A stretch of 64,000 bases of DNA from Melampsora larici-populina 98AG31 (lineage: Eukaryota > Basidiomycota > Pucciniomycetes > Pucciniales > Melampsoraceae), in contig NW_006768778.1 of the NCBI RefSeq assembly GCF_000204055.1, forward strand, positions 1,332,783 to 1,396,782, in the 5' to 3' direction. The position numbers were made by a program, and so were the translations under genes. Below, one piece after another: positions 11,219-22,700 of the stretch. Position 1 is the first letter of the stretch, and every line of letters begins with the position of its first letter. The notes under the pieces were generated by a model. The model searched no databases. It saw only the letters and a program-made list of their open reading frames with translations, and was not told the DNA's origin.

Positions 11219-12054
11219 CAAGAGGTATTGTAAGAGTTTGCTGCTAGTCTAGTGCAGGCAAAGGATTGCCCAATGGATAACTGCATTGGTTTTATTGATG
11301 GTGAGTTTGATTCTCCATCCGTCCGGTTGAATTCTTGGTTTTTGTTCAGCTGACTAATTGTGTTAATGACAGGAACAGTCTGGTGTATTGCACAACCAAA
11401 CCACAATCAACATGTCTTTTATAATGGCCACAAGTGCTCACACGCCCTGAAATACTTGGCCGTTGTGACTCCGGAGGGAGTGGGGTCACTCAAAGTTTCT
11501 TTATGTGGTCCATCTACCTTGATGGTTCCCTGTTGTGGTAGTGGTATAACTGCTGATTTAACAGAGGCGTACTTAGGGTCTTGCCACAATACTGTGATTT
11601 TGAGGATGTCAGGGTTGTCTGAGGTTTTGGAACACAATGCCAAGGGGTTTGGAGGACACCAGATGATGGTTTACGGCAATCAGGGATATCAAAATTCAGC
11701 TGTCATGCTGACTCCGTGTCCGGGGATGAATCTGGGTCCTGATCAGGCCAGATTCAATTGGATTATGTCAAGCGTGCAGATAGCAGTGGAATATGAATCT
11801 GGTCAAACAAGGGTTTTCTTTTGCATGACTCAATACAAAGGTATGTAGCATGTGCAGATGCCTACGTGGATAACCTTCAATTTTAAATGACATTTTGATT
11901 TTGTGTAGACAATCTCAGGTTTTATGTGAATCAACTAAACTCACTCTATCACTGTGTAATAATCATCAAGAACTTGCTTGTACGTTGTGGCTGTGGCCGT
12001 TTGGGTGGTGTAGCAGCAGCACCTCCGATGGAGTTGTATTTTGAAGGGCTATAG

Positions 12055-12888
12055 ATGGGTGCAGCCGAGGAACCAAGATGGGACCAAAATGCCGTCAATG
12101 ATTACTTATAGGTTCAGATCTGAATTCTCACATTTGAAGGTTGTTACTATTTTTAGTTGTGTGATTCATTTGTTACAGATCAATTGAGCTTTTGAACAAT
12201 TGGATTTGATACATTCTTATTCCTGGGTTCTTGATGGATTTGTGGCCTGTGATCTATTGTTTGAAGACGGGTTTTTCTTTCACCACTTCATTTTTATTTG
12301 GGTTCAATTTTCAAAGTGTGTGTTGGTCCAATTATCTTTGGTTATTGTGGGGTTTCATTTAAATGAATAATCCAATTCCTCAATCTTGAAACAATGATAT
12401 CTGGTGTTGCTTAAGATGAGTTGTCAAATCAAGGGAGCTTCCCTCTATAACATATATACATGTTGACAAGTAAGGTCCGTCCTGCGTGATCTAAATGACA
12501 TAACTAGGCCCGTTTGGTTCAACCAAGGCTCTCAGTTGTGGTGGACTGATTTGTATGGCTAACTTGGACTTTTACATGGCTCTTACTACGTCAAAGTAGA
12601 GATCTTGATGTGATCTGGGCCAAATTCATCTCACACTCATTTTATTGCTTGTCAACAGTAACATAAGATTGAATTGATTGGGTGATAAAATAACAAGCTG
12701 TGTATCAAAGAATCAAAACTTGAATGAAATCGGATTTGTTTGTAACATAGGTTATGGGGACAAGGTTTACACCATATTGACAGAAGTACATAGGGACCTC
12801 ATTGGATGATTGGTCAAGGGACATCAGTTTTTTTACTGGCAGGAATTGAAGCTCACAATTCATGATCTTTCACAGGGAATCACACTAA
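12055..12888. other. Gene-free stretch
   Basis: No gene recognised. It probably includes the 3' remainder of the Harbinger element, but I could not see its terminal repeat. Confidence 0.35.
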
Positions 12889-13033
12889 GGGCGCGTTCAC
12901 TTAAGTGATTTCTGGTGAGAAATCACATTCTGCAAAATTTAAAGTGTCTATTTGGTGATGGATGTTTTGTTTTTGCATTAAAAAATTTACGGAATGTGAT
13001 TTCTGGTCAGAAATTCCTTAAGTGAACGCACCC
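12889..13033. mobile_element. 145-bp Tourist-like MITE
   Basis: Ends GGGCGCGTTCACTTAAG and CTTAAGTGAACGCACCC are inverted repeats (16 of 17), extending into further inverted sequence around GTGATTTCTGG. The flanks are a perfect TAA duplication (12886-12888, 13034-13036). It is short, with no coding capacity, and the 3-bp TAA duplication is typical of Harbinger-driven MITEs. Confidence 0.85.
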
Positions 13034-13036
13034 TAA

Positions 13037-14089
13037 GAACAATATCAGAATGCTAGATTGTGCAGGGTAAAGTCAAGATGTGAGAACAAGGCATATGTTT
13101 CACATAATTCAGCCGGAATTAACAACTCACCTTGAGTGAAACCTCAGGACAATGAATTAGCAGCAGGAAGATGGTCAGCAAGAAATTTCAGAACTAAACC
13201 CATCTTGGAAAGTGTTCATTGGACATTTGACATTAAGGACTTGAGCTTGGTGATATGTTCTTTGGTCTTCACCTTGCTGGTATTTGTGGCGGCAAGTTCT
13301 TCCCGTTGGTATCAATGCCTACAATAATTAATCAGAAAATATGATAAGGAAATGGTAAAGTGATAATTGGACAACCTCTTCCTTTGTTATGAAAGTACAT
13401 CCATTTATATATGTTGGTTGATAAATCCTTATGATGTTATCAAGGATTTGGATGTTTTTGAACCTGTCAGGCTTCAGCCATTCCATTATTTCATTTGAGG
13501 TAACAGCTGTTGATGGTTTTCTTTTCCTGGTCAGGGTTTTTAATAAAAACCCTTGGCTGGTTGTTATCCTAACATGAACTGGTGTTGTCATTCTTATTGT
13601 TGCCAATGTAGAATGCCTCAAATGAACATTCTTCATTGTTCTCATATTTCTAGTATTGGGTCATACTGAGTGATAGCAATGTATGGTCAATAATTAAATG
13701 TGTTTGTAAGGTTTCACTCTGTTACGTCTTTCTTTGTCAATGCTATCTGCAGAATCTCTTACTGTTGACAGGCCAGGTATTTTCATCTACACAACAAAAA
13801 CCCTGAATTTATCTGTCTCTGTCTTGCCACTTCAAAAATTGCCATAAGCCCTTTGATGAAGTGGTCTGCCGTGGAATGTCTTGGATGGCACTCATTACTC
13901 AACAAGAGGACCCCAGAATTATCATAGTTTGGGATTTGAATGACTTTTGTGGCATTGTGAATCCTTTAAAAAACCTGATCAAGGGTTTTTTCTGCTGCCC
14001 ACTATACACAGGTACTGTATTTGCATAGGCTAGCTACATACATAGCACAGCTTAAGTGGCTGGGGGAGGACAAGGGGGCATCTCAGATC
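13037..14089. other. Gene-free stretch
   Basis: No gene, RNA or clear terminal-repeat element was recognised in this AT-rich stretch. Confidence 0.4.
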
Positions 14090-14431
14090 ATCCACAGTGG
14101 TGGGCTACAAATTGGGGCTATTTCCAAATTCGGCAATAGGGCCCCAAATTTTTGCTGCAGTGGTGGTCTCTACTGCCAAATATCTTTGTAGCGGACTCAA
14201 AACAATTTTGACCTTTTGACTGTGATTTTGGCAACATATAGCCTGGGTTCAAATTCCTGCACTTGCTCAATCCTATCCCTCATATATGTAAACCCATGAT
14301 ACCAATCTCAAAATGTGTGTATACACATCCTGTACACATCTGGAGCCTGGACCATTGTATATGGATGAATTTGAGGCCCCACCAAGATTTGCTTGATTTG
14401 AAGCACCAATTTTCAGCTCACCACTGTGGAT
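14090..14431. mobile_element. MITE with ATCCACAGTGGTG termini
   Basis: The left end ATCCACAGTGGTGGGCTACA and right end (reverse complement ATCCACAGTGGTGAGCTGAA) are inverted repeats whose similarity continues to about 30 bp (AAATTGG). The interior has no gene. Target-site duplication is not clear, so the exact boundaries may be a few bases off. Confidence 0.65.
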
Positions 14432-14537
14432 TCTCTCAGAGCTAATTAGCAAACCCATGGCGACTGTGTGGTAAACAAAATTGACAATTGAAGAAGGTTC
14501 TGCACCTGGTCACCACAACTCACTGTGTCAATATTTG

Positions 14538-14803
14538 TGTAGCACGTCAATGTGCACACACAGAGAGTTTTGAAACAAATCCCAAAGTCTTTTGGTTGGA
14601 TTTAGACTGAGATTGTTGTTGAGCGCCCTTTGTGAATAGTGGTTTATTCATAGGATTTGCAGAAGCCTTTGTCATCAGCTGGGGTCAACTGACTTTCAAT
14701 GTCCCAGTTGATAAGGGGAAGATGCACCTGTTGTGGCACCTCTTTGATGGGTCTTTACAGGGTCTAATGAAAGCTTTTTGTGTGTGCACATTGATGTGCT
14801 ACA
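14538..14803. mobile_element. MITE with TGTAGCACGTCAATGTGCACAC termini
   Basis: Inverted ends TGTAGCACGTCAATGTGCAC (left) and, as reverse complement, TGTAGCACATCAATGTGCAC (right) differ at one position. Length is 266 bp with no gene inside. A second, more diverged family member lies at about 31023-31293, inside a transposase relic. Confidence 0.7.
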
Positions 14804-16739
14804 AGGATATTTGCATGCTGACTACCTTCAATTGGGGGTTGCACTCAATAATTCCTGTGGTGTAACACTACACCAGATTTCAAATTTACCACTGAGTTTA
14901 GAAAATTATACACAAGGCCGAAGGGGTCAAATAAATATGTAAAAATAAGGGTTGAATTCCCCTATGTGTGCCCATCATGTTGCATGTTTTTACAGATTTT
15001 TACGGCAGCAGTGTATATCAGGTCAGAAACTCAGTTTATGTCCAAAACCAGCGTCATGGAGGCATTAACCGGTAAGTTGGAGCATCCAACCTCCCGTGAG
15101 ACACAAGTGAGACATCGGTATAAAATGACAAGAGGTGTTGTCTGGTATGTAAACTTAACAAGTTGCCTGGTGTCTTTTGGTCCCCATACAGTACCATACA
15201 TACAATGTGTACGAGCATTGATGGAATAGATGTTTCCAATTTTTTACAAAGTCAACAAAGAGTGAGACAAAAACACCAACACACATCCAGGGATGCTTTG
15301 CACTTCTGCTCACACAAAGAAGGTGATAACTTCTGTCCACAGTTCACCAACCCCAACAGCTTCCCTGAACTAAAAAAGGATGGCAAATGGGCCTTCAAAT
15401 CCTCTGTCGCTGAGCTTAAAAACAGTGGTTCATCATGAATACTAGAAATTAGTATGACCATTATCCTACAATCATTATACATATATCATCATTGTCAACT
15501 TAGTGGCAGTTGTTACAAAACCGAGATCACTACAAGTAAGTATGTTACCAGTGATACCAGAAACAAAACATTAAAGTAGATCTATATAACAAGAGTCCAA
15601 AATCAAATTGGTGGATTGTGAACAAGAGAAAGAGGGTCTAGAATTGAACCAAATCAATATAGGATCACAAACAAGCAAAAAAGAGTCGGGAATCAAATCA
15701 AATTGAACCAATGCTGAGCAAGTGAGAGTCAAATCAAATTCTAGATACCAGAAACGAGCAACTAGGATTGGATTATTATTCAACACAACAGAATTGATCA
15801 GCATTATTTGTCAATGATGTTCATGACCAAGAGGGTGAATAGGAAAGTCAGAATGTAATATCAAAAGCAATTGACTGGCCCCTTCTTTCCGCACACTGTT
15901 GTAAGCTCGGCAACAAAAATTATTGTTGAGATTTCAAGTGAGTGAGCAAGTCCTTCATCTCATAAAAAAAATTCTATATGTAATTGATTAGGGTGGCACT
16001 GAGAAAAGAATGGGAGGTGCTGTATAATACTGTATTTTGAATAGAAATACAGTACCATACTACACTTTTGGATGGTGTCTCACTGAGTGTCTTATTTTGT
16101 GTCTCACTCTCACTGGAGGTTGGATTCTCCACTGTTCCCGCATTAACCTTATGAGACCAATAAAATTGTCAATTTTGTGTCAACCTCTGGAATGTCTGCT
16201 CATTCTGAAAGCTACATGTTTAATTCACCAGATACATATTAGAATGAGTGGTGTGTGTCCAAAAATGAAGAAGGTACAGCAATCACCGCCCCCAACAGCA
16301 AAGCCAGAAAAGCTTATAAATGTGTTCCACAAGGGCATTAGCATCCAAATGGAAACTGTAGATTCAGTATGTGGGTTTCATAATGTGCAACTCCCAAATT
16401 GATCAAAAGAAAAGCATTGTATCTGTGATTGTTGAAGGTGTAGCTCTTGATGAAAGCAATCACAGCACCACCACCCATTCCCCAGAAGGTTGGATCACAG
16501 GGACATGCACAAAACCTTTTCTACAAAAATGTGGTGTAATCAAGGAGAAGGATTCAATTTCAACCTCAAAGACAAAATATAGTCAACTGGGCATAGTTTT
16601 TTTTGCTGCCAAAAAGAGTGTCAGGCCCATGTAGAGAGGGCATAAGGGCATAAACCTCTTAGGGCATACAAAAGCTCTGCCTTTTGTATGTCATTCTCAA
16701 GAGACAACTTTACAGCTACTAAATATATAAAAGGCATAA
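14804..16739. other. Gene-free stretch
   Basis: No gene could be supported. Several short open frames exist on both strands without family resemblance. An A-rich low-complexity segment with repeated AATCAAAT-like words lies at 15595-15745. Confidence 0.4.
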
Positions 16740-16937
16740 AAATACAAATTTGTGTTGCACCAAGATTTAATACAAAAGTATAAAACCTGTTAAATCCGAT
16801 CAAAAGTGACAGGTCTCCCGCAAGACATTGTTGAAATGTGTCCAAAACCAGGTTTAATCTAGTTTTGGGCTCTCAGATTTTACTTCGGGTGCATCACACA
16901 GACAAAGAATTCTGCCGTTTAATTCTTTAACGGCTGT
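16740..16937. repeat. Diverged copy of the CAGCCGTTCC MITE family
   Basis: This segment aligns with the MITE at 20750-20974. It shares GTGACAGGTCTCCC, a GTTTAAT-(C/T)-AGTTTTG word and AAAGAATTCTGCC, and it ends in AACGGCTG. The left terminus is degraded. It is useful mainly as evidence that the family is dispersed. Confidence 0.55.
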
Positions 16938-18063
16938 AAACTGTTGCAGATGTAACTGCAATTGTAGTGGCTGAAGATTGAATTTTGAAATCCAAAATTG
17001 AAAAAATTGATTTCCCTCATTCTTTTTACTTCCAGAGTCATTCATTCAACTCTCAGTACCCTCAGTCTATAGACTCAATGACCCCTGGGTAACTCTTATA
17101 CATCAGCCTTCCACCACAGTCCAACAAGAGAGGATGACTACAATGATCCACTATGCTTTATCACAAAGAAGTACCAACAACCTGAGACTTAACACTTGAC
17201 ACTTCACTTTCCTATATCCCCCCTCAAAATGACTACCACTACTTAATCCCTAAGGAACTCTTGACTGATTGTAGTCTCTATCTTTCCTTATCTTTCTTGC
17301 TCTTACTCATTTCTCTTTCAATTGTGTTACTCCTTTGAGAAAATCTGAACTGATCACACAAAGGATTTTTTTTTCAAAGTTTCTCCCCATGCGTACATGT
17401 TCCCTTTGACTGTGCCTCTTGCTTTCGAATCCAAGAGGCACAAGCTCACTAAATTGCCTGAGCCTGACCACAGGGTGTTTATGGCTCATGTTGTGGAGGC
17501 GGCGCACCAAGCGGAAGTTAAACGCGCCCTCAAAATTCAAAAGTGCCTCTCGGACGAACGAGTATGTATGTAACCGAGAGAGGGTTAGGCATGAATTTGG
17601 CCAGCCGGGCCGGAAACATTTGGCTTCAAAAAACTGCATGCTTGCTCAGCTGCCAAGGAACATTGTGAGTGTACATGTTCGAAGTGATTCAGATTGCAAT
17701 CTTGATGGAGGGGTAGTGAAAGAGGGCTCGATAGCGGATCAGCTTGTGTTACACGCAGAGAATGAGAACATAGGCAGAGTAGCTTGAAGTCAGGAGGCAG
17801 ATATCGACTTGACATAACGATACGTGTGCTTGGTGTGAAGTCGAGGTTAAGGCATAGTCATAGAAGACATGGATTCCATCGAGAGGCAAACATAGATAGT
17901 AGAATGAGCAATGCGGTGGGTGAAGTGAGGATGACCCATGGACCGACGATTGTTGGAGGGCCGGAAGGGAATATTCAAAAAAGCACACGTTGGTCCATCT
18001 GGTGGCTCGCATGATCTTCATACTCATTACAAGCCCATTAAGTGATCGCATTACAGTCAAAGC
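16938..18063. other. Gene-free stretch between a MITE copy and RPL17
   Basis: No gene supported. At 17415-17580 the base composition shifts to higher GC and a frame reads like protein (for example LTKLPEPDHRVFMAHVVEAA), but it stops and has no recognised family. It may be a fragment of a decayed element. The right end is the 3' flank of RPL17. Confidence 0.35.
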
Positions 18064-18963
18064 TTATGCAGCAGCAATTCTTTTCTGGGCACGAGGTCCC
18101 CGGGTCTTCATAACAACATCCATTGGCTCATCAGCCTTCTCTACTTCCTCAGTTGTAGGTGTCAAGATGATCTCAACGTGACAAGGGTGACCCTGGTAAG
18201 GGTTGACTAAGATGAAGCAAAGACATGGAACGTAAATGTGGGTTCAAACAAGAACAAGTTCATAGAATACTGACTTCGACCATGGGCACGGTATGTACGA
18301 CGGCGGGTTTTGGGGGCCTGGTTGACATTGATGTTGGTGACGACGAGGTCTTCTGGGTCGAGCTCGTTGGCCACGGCGTTGGCTTGAGCGTTCTTCAGGA
18401 GGGCGATCATGTATTTGGCGGTCTTGATAGGCCATCGTCCTAAGAATGGGGGATGGAGTCCATAATTGAGTTAAGTCTAATGATGCAATACGTTGAAAGA
18501 TGACGAGATTGTGTATGTAGCCACGAACCCTGTGTGGTCTTGTGGGCCTTGGCTTGTGCTGTTCGGCCGACACCACCGTTGAATCGTCGGAAAGGAACAC
18601 ACTGCTTGTGCTCAGTGACATCTCCGAGGAAAGTGAGAGCTTTAGCGAGCTTGAGACCGGTGATCGCTGCCGCGGTTTCACTATCAATAAAATAGTGATC
18701 ATCAAATCAGCTGAGCATTCAAAATTTGCCGTTCGATGGATGGTGTTCAAGAATGTTTCGTGATTTTGCAAGATGGGCGACCGGCTGAGATTGTTCCTCG
18801 GAGTCGAATGAGAGAAATCAAGCAGGTCAAGATGAGAAACACACCGAGTGTTCTTGAAGTGAGTGCGGAGGTAGTTGCTTCTTGATCGAGCAACAGCCTT
18901 TCGGTCTTCCTTTCCCTCCTCCTTCTTGGGGATCAAGTGGGCGGCGGCGTACTTCGGTGCCAT
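18064..18963 (-). CDS. RPL17: 60S ribosomal protein L17 (uL22)
   Basis: Four exons on the minus strand: 18963-18845, 18680-18529, 18439-18275 and 18206-18064. They join in phase to a 192-residue protein. Recognisable uL22 blocks in order are YLRTHFKNTRETA, EHKQCVPFRRFNGGVGR, GRWPIKTAKYMIALLKNAQ, APKTRRRTYRAHGRINPY and HPCHVEIILT. The protein lines the nascent-peptide exit tunnel of the large subunit. The N-terminus is unusual. The family normally starts MVRY with about 20 residues before the LR-HFKNTR motif, whereas here the ATG at 18963 gives MAPKYAAAHLIPKKEEG and about 12 extra residues. A different short first exon cannot be excluded. Upstream lie two copies of a GAAACCTAA motif also found at RPL12/RACK1. 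Confidence 0.95.
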
Positions 18964-19052
18964 CTCGTTCTTGTCGATATCGTGTTGGTCTTGAGGAGGG
19001 TAATGGTAGGGGGCAAAGTTTACTACGGGTGGCACCCGCCAAGTCAGTTCTT

Positions 19053-19123
19053 GAAACCTAAGTGGTACAACATATCCTCGGATTACCTGTAATTCGTCGC
19101 AATATCACCAGAGGTTAGGTTTC
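19053..19123 (-). promoter_or_regulatory. GAAACCTAAC-type motifs upstream of RPL17
   Basis: The words GAAACCTAAG (19053-19062, plus strand) and GAAACCTAAC (19123-19114, minus strand) lie 90-160 bp upstream of the RPL17 start. The same GAAACCTAAC word occurs in the RPL12/RACK1 divergent promoter (35585-35594). Recurrence at translation genes suggests a ribosomal-protein regulatory element. This is an inference from a few sites. Confidence 0.45.
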
Positions 19124-20749
19124 AAAAGCATCGCCGGTCTGACTGTGCCGTCATATTTTCACTCCAGAGTCCATCCTTCAAGTCACCGTCTGTCATGGAT
19201 AAATTTTGATCTCGTACTTCATGGAGTACTTTCATCTTTTCAGTTGCCACCCAATCGTCGTGCATGATTCATGTTGATCGTTCTCGAAATAGTCAATTGT
19301 TCACTCCGTACTTGCGACACCGAATTTCATGCTAGGTGTGAGGATAATCATCTAGTATCGTTGTACCGAAGTCAATAATCGCCCACCGACTGGGCTTGAC
19401 TTGTAATGTTGATTGCTGGAGCGAGGATGGAGCGAGAATTTTTGATGTGAATTTGAGGAAAACAGGTCATCTCCCACCAACTGTCCGACGCACACTTGCT
19501 AGCCATCACTTGCTCGCCATATCCACCTGAGCTGTGAGCAGTTTAGTTCAGCCTACCCATGATGGAGTTTGAAAAGTCTAGTGACTTGGAGATTTTGCTG
19601 TCCTCGTCATAATTTGCACCTCTTAAATGTCAAGAAGCAAGTTAATCGTGACCAGGCAATCTTACATAAAAACTTCATAAGTAGAGAAGACGCGGGCAAG
19701 CCTGGTTCCTTGATTGATCTTACCATCTCATGCTCCTTGTCTTATTGAAAAAACAGACAAACATTCCATCTTTCCAGAAATGTCATTTAATATGCCCCAT
19801 GAGTGAATAAACTTTCCAGCTTGACAAAAGTTTGATCTCTGTTGTTAGATCCAAGGGCAGTAGAGGAGAGCCGTACCGCAAATTAAGTGTCATGAAAGGA
19901 CTTTTCGCATATTTTAACAAATATGATTTCATTTTAACAATGATCTCAAACCATTCCAATGTGTAAGATTTGGAAAAAAGGTCACCCAGACTTGAGATTA
20001 GTCAAGGAATCGGTTCCGGAACTCATTTGGCTATGGGACACGCGTGCTACTCATTGTGGCCCGGGGCCTGAACTTGCATGGATGTTTGACCCGGGCGAAA
20101 GATGATCAGGAGCGCTTGTGGGTGGCCACACTTGGCGCTGAGCGTTCCCACTGGGACGCTCCCCGCTCCGTCAAGAGAGAAAATTGAAAACAAATGACTA
20201 AATAAGGCTGTGCACCACTTGGAACTTAACCCTTTGTCTGACAAGGAGAGTGGTGGGCGGGAAATTAAAAAACGAAATAAAATAAAGATTAAAATAAAGT
20301 AAGAAAAAATTGCTAATGAGGACTACGATTTGATAAATAATTGAAATAGATGTATAGAGAGAACTACAATTATAAGATTTAACTGAATAGAATTTTTTAT
20401 GGATTTTTCTTTTGTTAACAAATTGTAAAGACGATAGTGAAAGATTGAATCAGAGGGAAAACAACAAAATGGAAACGGTGAGGCTCTAGCTAACAGTACT
20501 TCGCCCAGACCCATTGGGGGAATCTGTCGTGTAGCATTCTGTTGCACCTCTTTTCAGAGTAGCTCGCGTGTGTCTCTTTGCCAGGTGTCACTCGTCTCGT
20601 TCACAGATTCCACTGTGTTAACATTACATGCCAACTTCGAAGAACACATTGAGCACTTTGTTTACCTACCTCCTCTGCATCCATCTGCCTAGTGTCAGCT
20701 GATTTGCTATTTGCTGCTTGTGCCATGTGAGGCAAACCTAACTTAACTA
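19124..20749. other. Gene-free stretch
   Basis: No gene recognised. The left end is the RPL17 5' flank. The segment 20040-20200 is more GC-rich than its surroundings and may belong to a decayed repeat. Confidence 0.4.
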
Positions 20750-20974
20750 CAGCCGTTCCAACAATTAACGGTAGAATTCTTCATTGGTGTGTTGCATCCG
20801 AATTTAATCCAAAAGTCAAAAACTAGTTAAAGCCGGCTCAAAGTGACAGGTCTCCCATGCCTCCTTGTTCATTTGCGTGCAAAACTGGGTTTAATCCAGT
20901 TTTGACCTCTCTAGATTTAACCTCGAGAGCAACACACGATCAAAGAATTCTGCCATTAATTGTTGGAACGGCTG
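20750..20974. mobile_element. 225-bp MITE with CAGCCGTTCC termini
   Basis: Long inverted ends: CAGCCGTTCCAACAATTAA at the left and TTAATTGTTGGAACGGCTG at the right match perfectly over 19 bp. They then continue imperfectly through AGAATTCTT and GTGTGTTGC, so the element is close to a full hairpin. A diverged relative lies at 16740-16937. No coding capacity. A target duplication is not obvious. Confidence 0.82.
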
Positions 20975-21768
20975 AAAGTCCCTCTGTGGCCCAGACACTT
21001 TTTCCTTGCGAGCTCGGGTGTCTGGAGAGGGACTTATGACTTATTGGGCTTCCCTGGTGAGCCAGCAGGGGGTTCAAAATTCAACTTTGGCTTGGAGGTT
21101 TTTTCAAACCGCAAAAGCTCCCACTTCCTCTCAATCAACCCCCTTGCCCATTTGAACTGGAGCTACCTGTGCCCATTCTCATCAGATCTGTCTATTCAGA
21201 TTTGACATATCTCGCTCTGAGTTTTCTCAAGAAAGAGAGAAAGATTTTGAGATTTGTTGTTTGGTGACTGTATTTTGGAAACAAAATTTAAAAAGGACCT
21301 AAATTCTTTCTCTTGCAATAGGATTAATAATTGATCAGTGAACTTTGTTCAAAAACCGAAGTTGTTTGTCTAAATGTTCTGAAGATTTTGCTCGCCTCAG
21401 AAAATCTATATTGTATCAACTACAGAAGATGCAAGGCTGTAGAAGAGCAGGGCCTTTTTGGGTCCCTGCTGGTACACCAAAAGTAGCTGATAAGTCCCAA
21501 GTCCCTCTCCAGGGCACCAAGCTCGCAAAGGTAAGAAAGCCCCTGCGGATTTCGGACTTGTATTAAGTTAGGAGGCAAAATTCTTAGTCTAGGAGGTGTA
21601 TCAAGAATCCTGTCACTAACATGTTACATATAGATATTCTCATACTTCATATCCAAGGTTTGGCCACAGTTTATGACAGTCAAAATTTGCTTACAATTCA
21701 AGTGATTGATTCACAATTAAACTGCACCATTAGGTGCCAAGTGCATTTGATTCAGATCATATGGCATG
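20975..21768. other. Gene-free stretch
   Basis: No gene or clear repeat boundary seen. Near-matching phrases around 20996-21040 and 21446-21530 (CCCTCTCCAG, GGTGTCTGGAGAGGGACTTA and similar) are inverted with respect to each other, suggesting remnants of a TIR element. Confidence 0.35.
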
Positions 21769-22700
21769 TACACTATGGGTCAATGGTTGAAAGGGGAGGA
21801 TGTCCGTTCTTCATCCTCCCCAAGGACATCGCGCGGATGACTGCAAGATATCCTTGCGATGTCTTTTGGGTTCTGGCTGTCAACAATTTGAGTCCGGTTG
21901 ACATATAAGACAGAACCCTGAGACAAGTCCCACAGCTTGCTCAGACCTTGACAGTGGTCTGAGATTGAAAGAAAGTTTTGTTGAAGGGCTTCTCATAAGA
22001 GGAACTCGTGTGTTGGCTTCTTCCTCTTTCTCCCCCTTCACAAATTTCAAACTTGATCATTTTTGTACCTTCAGATCTTCTCATCAACCTTTGCTGTTCG
22101 GCCTTGTTTGGCCTTGTTCTATGGCCATGTTTGTTCCTTCATATTCTACAAATTTGTCCCCTTCATCTTACCATACACTTCACAAGTCAATCCAACAGTT
22201 ATGAGCAGGTCTCTTGGTTCATCCTTTTATATTTACAATCCCTCAATCATCTCTTTTATACAATTCTCAACTCAATTTTTTTTGTTATTGTTTTTTTCCT
22301 TTTTTCAACTGTTTGTACTCTTCTTGTTGATGATCCAATGGATGAAATTACAAACTCATGTTTGCTTAATATTTATCAATGTAACCAATTGCCCCAAATC
22401 AAGAACTACAATAGGTCGCACTGGGCTAGCGGAGGTCGCACTGGGCTGGGCTTCCTGCACCCAGAACCCAATTCAAAGCGGTCCAAACCATTTGAACTAC
22501 ATATTTGAATGCGTTTTGGCAATTGAATCAGGTCTCTCAGCGTCGCGCGGAACCTAAAGCAAGGATATTGCGCCGATGTCCTTGCTCTCATCCGCGCAAT
22601 CTCCTCTGTGAGGATAATCAACGGAGATCAGGCGGATCTCCGTTGGATGTTGCAAGACAGGACATCCGCCCGGCGGATGTCCTGATTGGACCGTAGTGTA
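21769..22700. repeat. TIR element, about 0.93 kb, ends TACACTA
   Basis: The left end TACACTATGGGTCAA and right end (reverse complement TACACTACGGTCCAA) are inverted. Both subterminal regions carry repeated GGATGTCC and CGCGCGGAT/GCGCCGATGTCC words in opposite orientations. Long open frames inside (22008-22557, plus strand) are T-rich and hydrophobic with no family resemblance, so I do not call them genes. The boundaries are tentative. Confidence 0.5.

Larger units (their letters stand above)
9444..12054 (+). pseudogene. PIF/Harbinger (HARBI1-like, DDE_Tnp_4) transposase, broken by a solo LTR
   Basis: The N-terminal part (9444-9946) contains a helix-turn-helix region (residues around LSQVFGWETSTISRICWLVQ). 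The catalytic part resumes after the LTR at 11224. An intron (donor near 11301, acceptor at 11371) joins GFIDG to TVWCIAQPNHNQ, followed by the family motif YNGHKCSHALK, YGNQGY, and VEYE near the end. A further donor at 11845 and acceptor at 11908 add a last exon ending PMELYFEGL at 12054. Removing the LTR and one duplication puts both halves in one frame, with one in-frame TAA. The second catalytic Asp, normally YGDxxY, reads Asn. The stop, the lost Asp and the insertion make it inactive. Intact Harbinger transposases cut and paste DNA through a DDE triad with 3-bp duplications. Confidence 0.85.

Noticed and set aside
17419..17787. Possible coding region of 122 codons
   Set aside because: GC content is raised and a piece in another frame looks protein-like, but stops interrupt it and no family or splice structure supports a gene.
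18244..19035. 263-codon minus-strand frame read as one protein
   Set aside because: It covers RPL17 exon 1 but then reads through introns and other frames. The spliced four-exon model gives the complete ribosomal protein.
22008..22557. Overlapping hydrophobic plus-strand frames of about 165 codons
   Set aside because: Two frames overlap over the same T-rich sequence inside a TIR element. The hydrophobicity follows from T-richness and no family matches.
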